Positions 1 through 5,666 of a stretch of 5,666 nucleotides of DNA are shown piece after piece; positions within the stretch are counted from its first letter, which is position 1, and the number at the start of each line of letters is the position of its first letter. The notes beneath the pieces were generated by a model, which searched no databases, had not been told where the DNA came from, and was given only the letters and a program-made list of their open reading frames with translations. The stretch is from an uncultured Porphyromonadaceae bacterium (lineage in GTDB: Bacteria > Bacteroidota > Bacteroidia > Bacteroidales > Muribaculaceae): assembly GCA_947178685.1 (NCBI GenBank), contig CAMWZE010000125.1:1-5666 (forward strand), written 5' to 3'. A program made the position numbers and the translations under genes.

Positions 1-1112
1 TTATTTTTCTCGCTGCCGTCTTTGAGAGTTAGGTTGTAGTCTTGGGTAAGGCTGTTCTGCATCAGCAGACGCTGATATTCACGGCGGTAGTCGTTGCGGC
101 GCAGCGCGTTGAGCCCGGCTTCCACATCGCTCTCGCTTATCTGGTTGTTGGCGAGACGATAGTATAGCATATCCACCTGCGACATGTATGCGGCATTTGT
201 CTTTCCGGTCTTTGTGCCGAAATAGCTGAGCGGATTCTTCACATAGTCGGGATCGCTCAGGAGCATATCACGTTCAAGGTCGATTATGTCGGATGTTGAG
301 GCATAGTGCTGATAGTCGAGAGAGGGTAGGGGATTGAGATAGTATCCCAGCGACACGTGTGCCTCAAGTTTCTTGTCGCTGCCACGTTTTGTTGTCACCA
401 CAATCACACCGTTCGATGCATACACACCATATAGAGATGTGGCCGCCGCATCCTTAAGCACAGTCACGCTCTCGATAGTGTTGACGTTCAGGTCGCTCAG
501 ACTCATTCCTGTGGCAGGCTGTCCGTCCACCACAAGCAAGGGGGTGCTTCCGATGGCAAACGAAGAGTTGCCTCGGATGCTTATCTGATTGTTGTAGGTG
601 GTGAGACCCGGAGTGAGACCCTCGAGTTTCGATGTGAGGTCAGGGGCCTGTATCTTGGAAAGTTTCTCGGAATTAACCACTACAGCCGAACCGGTGTTGC
701 GTTCGCGCGAGATGGTATGGAAGCCGGAGACGATCACCTCCTCCAGTGTGTCGGAGGTAGGTTCGAGAGTGATTGTCACATTTGAACCGGTGGTTGTGGT
801 CACCTCTTTGGTGGTCATTCCCACGAAGCTCACAACAAGAGTCACTTTCCCCGCTTTAGGCACTTTCAGGGAGAAATCGCCATCGATACCTGCGCTGGTG
901 CCGTTGGTGGTGCCTTTCACGAAAATCGTGGCTCCGGGGAGAGTCTCACCCGTGTTGTCCACCACAATTCCCTTCACTGTAAATGTCTCGGCGGGAGGTG
1001 CCGCTAAAGGTGCGGCTACCCCCTCCGCACTCATCGGGAGCGCCGGGGCAAGGAAAAGCCCTAACGATGCCGCGATGAGAGATCTGGTGATGATGTCGGT
1101 TGGTTTATGCAT
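1..1112 (-). CDS. SusC/RagA-family TonB-linked outer membrane transporter, N-terminal part (runs off the left edge)
   Basis: Reading the minus strand from the ATG at 1112-1110 gives an open frame of 370 codons with no stop before the window edge. Residues 1-29 form a signal peptide (hydrophobic SLIAASLGLFLAPALP, ending MSA). Residues 46-118 are a carboxypeptidase-regulatory-like domain (VKGIVVDNTGETLPGATIFV, then GIDGDFSLKV). A TonB-box-like stretch, LEEVIVSGF, lies at 123-131. The plug domain follows, with ISIRGNSS (177-184), LLVVDGQP (192-199) and the SusC signature DAAATSLYG...ASNGVIVVTTKRG (221-244). Known family members are 22-strand barrels of roughly 1000 residues that import glycans or peptides together with a SusD lipoprotein, so about two thirds is missing here. 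No STN signalling domain is present. The start is 21 bases after the protease stop, implying co-transcription. The family call is very secure; the substrate is not visible. Confidence 0.96.
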   Translation of the reverse strand, partial: MHKPTDIITRSLIAASLGLFLAPALPMSAEGVAAPLAAPPAETFTVKGIVVDNTGETLPGATIFVKGTTNGTSAGIDGDFSLKVPKAGKVTLVVSFVGMTTKEVTTTTGSNVTITLEPTSDTLEEVIVSGFHTISRERNTGSAVVVNSEKLSKIQAPDLTSKLEGLTPGLTTYNNQISIRGNSSFAIGSTPLLVVDGQPATGMSLSDLNVNTIESVTVLKDAAATSLYGVYASNGVIVVTTKRGSDKKLEAHVSLGYYLNPLPSLDYQHYASTSDIIDLERDMLLSDPDYVKNPLSYFGTKTGKTNAAYMSQVDMLYYRLANNQISESDVEAGLNALRRNDYRREYQRLLMQNSLTQDYNLTLKDGSEKN

Positions 1113-1133
1113 ATAGGTTAAGTATTGTCTTGG

Positions 1134-3575
1134 TTAAATTCTTACCTTCACGGTCGTCGACTTTCCGTCGGTGGTGAGGGTCTTGAGGATGTATATTCCG
1201 CCGGGTAGGGATGAAGCGTCTATTTCAGCCTCATATCCGGGAGAGGATATCTTGCGGCAAAGAGAGCCGGCTATATCATAAAGGCTTACTTCCTCTATCG
1301 GAGATGTCGCCGTGATGCGTATGAAACCTCCGGAAGTAGTCACCGAGGGCGCCTCTGCCACCACATCATCCACTCCGGATATATCGGACATTGCCACAAG
1401 CTGCACTGAATTGAGCAAATTATCTCTGCCCGGACCGGCATAAAGTTTCATGGTGTAATAGCCTCTTGTCACCTCTACCGACAGGCTTGACAGAGTGGTG
1501 CGAATGTTATCTCCACCCTCTATTCTTATCTCCGGAGAGATGAAAGAGCCCACCTCTGTGCCGTCGGCCGTAACAAGCTCACCCTCAATCACCCCTGCCC
1601 AGGGATTCTTTCCGGAGTTCAGGATAGTTAGCGAAAGCGGCTTATCGGCACTCTCAAGCAGGAAGAAAGTTCCGTTGCCGGGGATTATGCCCAAAGCTGT
1701 CACCATCACCTTTTCGGGACGCGAAAGGGGTATGATATCTCCCATTGTTGGTTCCGATGCATAGGAGTAATAAGGTATGGCCTGATATTCACCGTCGGGG
1801 AAGTCCTGGAATTTACCTTTCAGCTCAACCTGTGCATTCTCTCCGGGGGGGATGATAACGGGAGTGGAGAAGAAGGATACGGTTCCGTCGGCTTTGCTTG
1901 AGAGAGCCACGCCGGCATAACCCTCGAAGCGGTTGTCGCCGGTGTTGGCCATGGTGAAGTTCCATTTATAATCTGAATTGGTCTGCAATCCGTAATGGCT
2001 GAGACCGCTCGCCATTTCGAGTCTTATCTCAGGAATCTCCACCGACATTGTTATCTTGTCGCTCTCGATCTTTACCTTGCACTCTGCGGGATAATAAGCC
2101 GAGGGAAGTATGCGGTGCCAGGAGTCGTTGGCATCCTTTCTGTAGAAGAATCCGATGCGGTATGTCCCCTCCTTGAGATTTGTGTCGGAGATGGGGAAAC
2201 TTAGTCCGGCATAGTCATGCACCTCAAGATTATTTATCGGCTTTATGAGCACGGGGGTGACGGTCTCGTTGTCGATTACCGCCGCGCAAGCCTCACCCGT
2301 GAAGTCGGGCACCCCTTTATTGAAGGCGTTTATGTATAGCTGGGCATATTCAGGAGTAGATACCCATTCCAATACATCTATAGAGTTGGGAATCCCCTCT
2401 TCCGACCGGAAATTGATGGTCTGGAGAGTGAATATATAATCAGTCTGAGGAATTGATTCAATCATTCCCGGAGGAGCGATACGGCAGAGAATCGACTGTC
2501 TGTGATTGTAGCCGCTGTTGGTGCCTCCGGTCGACTGGGCGGGAGGTGTGAGTGCCGAGAGGGAATAATATCCGTCGCTCAGTCCGCTCCATCCCCAGTT
2601 GAAATGGAAATAACCGTTGCCGTCGTAACCGTCACACACGAAGGAATGTCCACCTACGGGATTGAAACCGTCGTAAAGCACCGGTCTCCCCTCAAGCAAC
2701 TCACCGATAATCAAGTCTCTCCATTCTTTATCGGCCATGATAGCACGGTCATAACTATGTATGTTTGCATCATAACCGAAATGGTTGATAAGGGCTTTTG
2801 CTGCATCAGAATGGAGCGCACCGCTGGCATAGCTATAGCGCATCTTCGACGCATAGCCCACAGCCTTCATAAGTGAAGCCACAGCATTGCAGCTCTCCTC
2901 CGACGATTCGGAAGAGTATGTGTCGGTCATATTCGCCCAGTCGAATGATGGATAATCGGCAAAATCAATCGAGAGAATTTCATGATTGGCCAAGTTTTCG
3001 TAAGTCATTGCTCCTGTGGCTCTCTCCGGATAGCGGTAATGATACATTATCTGAGCCACTCCGGTAGCCACACACCCTGTGGCGTAACGGTTACCCTCGG
3101 CATCCTGCGGACATTCGCGATTATAGGGGTCGGTCTGGTTCCATTGGCTTTTCAGGATTGGCTCCACAGGGGTGGTGGGATAGTCCGGGGTCATACGGGT
3201 AGTAGCCTCGCCTTGCGGCATGGATGAGATTTCCGAGGCATATTGGCTCAGCCATGCCTCGCAAGCCTCCGGCAGGGAGTCTTCATCAAGCCGGCCGCTG
3301 AGACTGTAAGCCAACACGGTTCTTGCGCGGTCATCACCGGCGATTATGATATAACCACCGTTGTTATCAAGATTGAATATATGATAAGGAGCGGGTTGCT
3401 CTGTATCGGGAAAGCTCCGTGTGAGGTCGCTCTCTCTGAGGTTGGCTTGCATACCTCGTGCCTCAAGAAACTTACGGGCTGAGGCGAGAGCGTCGTTCCT
3501 CCCTACAGGAGCCGCATATAGCGTTCCTGCTGATAGCAGAGAAAGCATAAATGCGTAGAGGGACTGTGATTTCAT
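1134..3575 (-). CDS. Secreted C10-family (streptopain-like) cysteine protease with inhibitory propeptide and T9SS-like C-terminal domain
   Basis: This 813-residue protein begins with a signal peptide (1-22, MKSQSLYAFMLSLLSAGTLYAA). Residues 24-120 resemble the Spi/streptopain propeptide (inhibitor family I69): ALASARKFLEARG, then GGYIIIAGDDRARTVLAYS. The C10 catalytic domain covers about 135-368. Its visible active-site features are a likely oxyanion glutamine Q144 (KSQWNQ), nucleophile C168 (ATGCVATGVAQIMYHYRYP), histidine H310 (GGHSFVCDGY) and the NWGWSG tryptophan motif at 326-331. All key residues are intact, so an active enzyme is expected. About 370 further residues look like beta-sandwich spacer domains. 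The end (about 745-813: VSLYDIAG, LPGGIYILKTL, VKVRI) resembles a type A T9SS sorting domain. Family relatives such as SpeB have about 400 residues, so this is roughly double. Inferred role: export, propeptide removal and degradation of extracellular protein, possibly feeding the downstream SusC transporter. Confidence 0.95.
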   Translation of the reverse strand: MKSQSLYAFMLSLLSAGTLYAAPVGRNDALASARKFLEARGMQANLRESDLTRSFPDTEQPAPYHIFNLDNNGGYIIIAGDDRARTVLAYSLSGRLDEDSLPEACEAWLSQYASEISSMPQGEATTRMTPDYPTTPVEPILKSQWNQTDPYNRECPQDAEGNRYATGCVATGVAQIMYHYRYPERATGAMTYENLANHEILSIDFADYPSFDWANMTDTYSSESSEESCNAVASLMKAVGYASKMRYSYASGALHSDAAKALINHFGYDANIHSYDRAIMADKEWRDLIIGELLEGRPVLYDGFNPVGGHSFVCDGYDGNGYFHFNWGWSGLSDGYYSLSALTPPAQSTGGTNSGYNHRQSILCRIAPPGMIESIPQTDYIFTLQTINFRSEEGIPNSIDVLEWVSTPEYAQLYINAFNKGVPDFTGEACAAVIDNETVTPVLIKPINNLEVHDYAGLSFPISDTNLKEGTYRIGFFYRKDANDSWHRILPSAYYPAECKVKIESDKITMSVEIPEIRLEMASGLSHYGLQTNSDYKWNFTMANTGDNRFEGYAGVALSSKADGTVSFFSTPVIIPPGENAQVELKGKFQDFPDGEYQAIPYYSYASEPTMGDIIPLSRPEKVMVTALGIIPGNGTFFLLESADKPLSLTILNSGKNPWAGVIEGELVTADGTEVGSFISPEIRIEGGDNIRTTLSSLSVEVTRGYYTMKLYAGPGRDNLLNSVQLVAMSDISGVDDVVAEAPSVTTSGGFIRITATSPIEEVSLYDIAGSLCRKISSPGYEAEIDASSLPGGIYILKTLTTDGKSTTVKVRI

Positions 3576-3882
3576 ATATGGGTTAGAATAATGGTAATTA
3601 AAGGAAGGGTTAGTATCGTAGGTAGATTGCCGATAACTCCAAGAGTGTAGATGGGGACCTTTTTGTTTAACGGCGATATCTTTTTATGATTATCTGTTTA
3701 GGGGGAGAAGAGATAATAAAAATCGTTAAAATTTATGAAGTGAACTTCATATGATGGGTCGGAGAGTCGGAGGGGATGAGTAACGGTATTACATTTTAAA
3801 CCAACGTGACAGCAGAGGGCTGCGTACGCAATGATAGCGATTTATAAACGCGATATGATGATTATTAGGATGTTATTATTAA
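3576..3882. other. Non-coding gap upstream of the protease operon
   Basis: No convincing coding region lies here on either strand. It must hold the protease promoter and leader, since a strong terminator closes the gene on its upstream side. I searched the minus strand for TTTG, 19-21 bases, TAnnTTTG and found no full match. The nearest -7-like strings are TAAATTTT (about 3735-3728) and TATCATTG (about 3837-3830), each one base off and without a matching -33 box. Bases just before the protease ATG read TTCTAACCCATAT, with no Shine-Dalgarno, which is normal for Bacteroidetes. Two small repeat structures are described separately. Confidence 0.7.
3734..3751. promoter_or_regulatory. 18-base dyad, possible operator
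   Basis: The sequence TATGAAGT-GA-ACTTCATA has perfect 8-base arms (3734-3741 and 3744-3751) around a 2-base centre. It lies about 160 bases upstream of the protease start. The size and near-perfect symmetry fit a binding site for a dimeric regulator better than a terminator, because the spacer is too short for an RNA hairpin loop. The regulator is unknown and regulation is inferred. Confidence 0.4.
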
Positions 3883-3922
3883 AAAGCAGGGGAGACAGAT
3901 TGACTCATGTCCCCCCTGCTTT
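3881..3922 (-). terminator. Strong intrinsic terminator of the 461-residue secreted protein gene
   Basis: Arms at 3908-3922 (TGTCCCCCCTGCTTT) and 3883-3897 (AAAGCAGGGGAGACA) pair over 15 positions with a single A/C mismatch and a 10-base loop. On the minus strand the GC-rich stem runs into TTTTT (3885-3881). It begins 24 bases after the stop at 3947, so it ends that transcript and isolates it from the protease operon. On the plus strand the stem is followed only by a broken T tract (TTTATTAT). Confidence 0.9.
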
Positions 3923-3946
3923 ATTATGTATCCGATCGGGGGAAGA

Positions 3947-5332
3947 TTACTTCACGACGATCTTTGCAGATTCAGAGTTACCCTTACCGTATACAACTAC
4001 GACATATACACCGGGAGCGGCGTCGAGAGCAACCTCAAGGTTTACATCGCCTGCAGCAGCCTTAGCGGAAGCAACCTTGTTGGCGTTCATGTCGTAAACT
4101 GCTACCTCAGCGCCTGAAGCGAGAAGCACGCTCTCCACAGAGAGAACACCGTTAGCGGCAGCAACCTTGAGAGTGTTGCCGTCAGCGGCAACAGAGCCAA
4201 CTGCTGAGTTGTCACCCTTGGTTACCATGAGGTATGGCTGATTCTCCATTCCCTCACCGATCACACCGAAAGCGTCAGACTGAACGAGCACGAGCTCATC
4301 CTTCTTAAGACCTTCAACTACGATGCAAGCATCGGTATTGCCGACAGTGGCAGTTTTGATATCATCCCAGTCACATTCATATTTATACTCGTTTTCAGGA
4401 TCTGTAAGTACAATTTTACCCACATTGAGGAGAGAACCTGCAGCGCCATGGTTGACGAAGGTATAAGTGCCATCTTCAGGAACCTTAAAGAAACGGTCTA
4501 CAGTGTAGTAGGCATCGGGATAAGTCTCCTGAGCATCAAGTACCATGCTCTTGTCACGAAGAAGGTTATTTCCACAGTTAAGGGTTACGAATGCATTCAA
4601 AGCCACAGAGAATCCATACTGCTCAGATGTAACGGCATCAGAAACTGTAAAGCCGATTACGTTACGACCCGCCTTAAAATAAGGAGCCAATAAACCGTCT
4701 CCTACTGTAGTTCCACCGGGACATTCCACGTGGATTACCTCCACTTTTGTGAGATCCGTTGCCGGCATCGCAGGGAAAGTATTGGTATTTAATACAAGCT
4801 GAGAGGGATAGTCGAAATCATACAGATAGTAGGCGGTGGTGCCGGGAGCCTGTACATTGGCCAAACCTTTGTAGTTGGGAGACTCTACATCTGTGCTGGT
4901 GCGGTCGATGGGGTAGAAGGGCTCTTTACCCTTAAATGACTCGGGGAATTCCATATCAGTTACACCGGAACCGAAGCAGAAATTACCAGCTGCTTTGGGA
5001 GTGATTTTTACGAGATATTCCTGACCGGGGAGAAGTGCATAGGAATCACTTTTGGGAGTCATCTGGAAGGCCTCTTGACCACCGTCGCAGAGATATACGA
5101 AAATCTGACGCTCGTCAGCTGCAGTAGGGCCGCCCCATAGGATGGGACCGGTCTTCTCGTTTTTGATAGTAAACCATACCTCAGCGGGTGCGTCGTCAAG
5201 AGAAGGGAGGAACCAGCCACCTACGGGGAAGGGTTTTGCAGTTTCAGGAGATGTGCCGTAAACTGCATCGTCTGCTACTGCAGGTGCAGCAAATACGCAC
5301 GCTGCAAACAGCGGAAGTAAAAATTTCTTCAT
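3947..5332 (-). CDS. Secreted protein of unknown function with T9SS-like C-terminal sorting domain
   Basis: I do not recognise a specific family for the body of this 461-residue protein. It starts with a clear signal peptide (MKKFLLPLFAACVFAAPAVA, cleavage likely after A20). The mature part is beta-rich. Residues 51-122 (AEVWFTIKN ... QIFVYLCDGG ... LLPGQEYLVKITPKAAGNFCFGSG) and 276-370 (YTVDRFFKVPEDGTYTF ... YLMV) have the rhythm of pre-peptidase C-terminal-like sandwiches; this is an impression, not a proven match. Residues 381-461 are Ala/Val-rich and resemble a type A sorting domain: GAEVAVYDMNANKV, APGVYVVVVYGKG, SAKIVVK. The mature chain has six cysteines (82, 119, 204, 253, 320, 336). 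It has its own consensus promoter and a strong terminator, so it is a single-gene unit. Codons favour GTA, GCA and GGT, while the neighbours prefer GTG and GCC, which suggests high expression or a different history. Confidence 0.92.
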   Translation of the reverse strand: MKKFLLPLFAACVFAAPAVADDAVYGTSPETAKPFPVGGWFLPSLDDAPAEVWFTIKNEKTGPILWGGPTAADERQIFVYLCDGGQEAFQMTPKSDSYALLPGQEYLVKITPKAAGNFCFGSGVTDMEFPESFKGKEPFYPIDRTSTDVESPNYKGLANVQAPGTTAYYLYDFDYPSQLVLNTNTFPAMPATDLTKVEVIHVECPGGTTVGDGLLAPYFKAGRNVIGFTVSDAVTSEQYGFSVALNAFVTLNCGNNLLRDKSMVLDAQETYPDAYYTVDRFFKVPEDGTYTFVNHGAAGSLLNVGKIVLTDPENEYKYECDWDDIKTATVGNTDACIVVEGLKKDELVLVQSDAFGVIGEGMENQPYLMVTKGDNSAVGSVAADGNTLKVAAANGVLSVESVLLASGAEVAVYDMNANKVASAKAAAGDVNLEVALDAAPGVYVVVVYGKGNSESAKIVVK

Positions 5333-5385
5333 ACGATGTTGTAATTGATTATTAATTTGTTATGTTTGATTCTGTATTATTGGTG

Positions 5386-5417
5386 CAAATATAGTGAATA
5401 ATGGGCACTTGTGCAAA
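5386..5417 (-). promoter_or_regulatory. Consensus Bacteroidetes sigma-ABfr-type promoter for the 461-residue secreted protein
   Basis: On the minus strand TTTG (5417-5414) is followed after exactly 20 bases by TATATTTG (5393-5386). This matches the Bacteroidetes -33 and -7 consensus (TTTG, 19-21 bases, TAnnTTTG) at every fixed position. Transcription should begin near 5380, giving a leader of about 47 bases that is very AT-rich and lacks a Shine-Dalgarno sequence, as seen with strongly translated genes in this phylum. The promoter lies directly after the hairpin of the preceding gene. Confidence 0.88.
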
Positions 5418-5448
5418 TTTTCAAAAGAGAAAATCTCTTTTTGAAAAT
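5417..5448 (-). terminator. AT-rich hairpin, likely terminator of the DUF1573-like gene
   Basis: Arms at 5434-5448 and 5417-5430 pair over 14 bases with one bulged T and a 3-base loop (plus strand ATTTTCAAAAGAGA, AAA, TCTCTTTTTGAAAAT). It starts 8 bases after the stop at 5457, the right place for a terminator on the minus strand. The stem is AT-rich and the trailing T run is only about three bases, so termination may be partial. Confidence 0.6.
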
Positions 5449-5456
5449 AACTGCAA

Positions 5457-5666
5457 TTATTTTTTCAGTTTTCCTATTACGAAACCACGAGTCTGACTCG
5501 GCTTTGCATTTGAGCGGATCAGTATATTGCGTTTGAAATCGGCTTCATGCACAGCCCCGGGATTCAGAAATCCCGAGATTGAGGCACTGTCACCCGGTGC
5601 GATAGGTGTGCGTGGATAATCGAGTCCGATGCAGCTGCAGGAGGCATGAACATAGGTGAGCACCAA
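5457..5666 (-). CDS. DUF1573-like protein, C-terminal fragment (start outside the window)
   Basis: Only the last 69 residues and the TAA stop (5459-5457) are visible; the frame is open through the right edge, so the leucine codon TTG at 5666 is not taken as a start. The fragment reads TYVHASCSCIGLDYP, then RTPIAPGDSASISGFLNPG, FKRNILIRSNAK and a final GFVIGKLKK. This fits the DUF1573 pattern of a C-x-C centre, a PIAPG turn, a strand ending in I.V.SNA and a last beta strand. Family members are small exported beta-sandwich proteins common in Bacteroidetes, and their function is not established. A signal peptide would lie in the missing part. The hairpin just after the stop suggests this is the last gene of its transcript. 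Confidence 0.82.
   Translation of the reverse strand: MVLTYVHASCSCIGLDYPRTPIAPGDSASISGFLNPGAVHEADFKRNILIRSNAKPSQTRGFVIGKLKK

Noticed and set aside
373..588. 71-codon plus-strand open frame
   Set aside because: It overlaps the SusC plug domain on the other strand; a shadow of the real gene.
598..1116. 172-codon plus-strand open frame
   Set aside because: It is antisense to the clearly recognisable SusC N-terminus and its translation has no domain-like pattern.
2502..2876. 124-codon plus-strand open frame, with other plus-strand frames between 1495 and 3482
   Set aside because: All lie antisense to the protease, whose catalytic motifs prove the minus-strand frame.
3728..3837. TAAATTTT and TATCATTG as -7 boxes for the protease operon
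   Set aside because: Each differs from TAnnTTTG at one position and neither has a TTTG or TTG at the required 19-21 base distance.
3831..4117. Plus-strand frames of 88 and 63 codons starting in the gap
   Set aside because: They run through the terminator hairpin and then antisense to the sorting-like domain of the secreted protein; no start signal or homology is visible.
5664..5666. TTG at the right edge as a start for the DUF1573-like gene
   Set aside because: The frame is open through the window edge and the visible part is only the end of a domain, so this is an internal leucine codon.
1..5666. CRISPR array, tRNA, rRNA or insertion sequence
   Set aside because: No regularly spaced repeats, cloverleaf, rRNA-like stretch, transposase or terminal inverted repeats were seen.

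Overview
The window looks like a chromosomal stretch from a member of the Bacteroidales, possibly of the Muribaculaceae type; the exact family cannot be fixed from this sequence. The reasons are a SusC/RagA-type TonB-dependent transporter, two secreted proteins with C-terminal domains resembling type IX secretion (T9SS) sorting domains, a textbook Bacteroidetes promoter (TTTG, 20 bases, TATATTTG), and AT-rich leaders without Shine-Dalgarno sequences. Every gene I can support lies on the minus strand, so transcription runs from high to low coordinates.

In transcription order: (1) 5666-5457, the C-terminal end of a DUF1573-like protein whose start lies outside the window, followed by an AT-rich hairpin (5448-5417). 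(2) A consensus promoter (5417-5386) drives a 461-residue secreted protein of unknown function (5332-3947). It ends in a sorting-domain-like module and is followed by a strong intrinsic terminator (3922-3881). (3) A roughly 300-base gap (3882-3576) has no gene but contains an 18-base dyad and other small repeats. (4) An 813-residue C10-family (streptopain-like) cysteine protease (3575-1134) has a signal peptide, an inhibitory propeptide, a catalytic domain, beta-rich spacer domains and a sorting-like C-terminus. (5) Only 21 bases later comes a SusC/RagA-type outer-membrane transporter (1112-1). It is open to the left edge, so only its first 370 residues are visible.

The last two genes look like one operon. 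A secreted protease followed directly by an outer-membrane nutrient importer suggests, as an inference, a protein-degrading and peptide-uptake unit, comparable in logic to RagAB. A SusD-type lipoprotein would be expected to follow, but it would lie beyond the window. The 461-residue protein is a separate unit, with its own promoter and terminator and a codon choice unlike its neighbours, and is probably strongly expressed.
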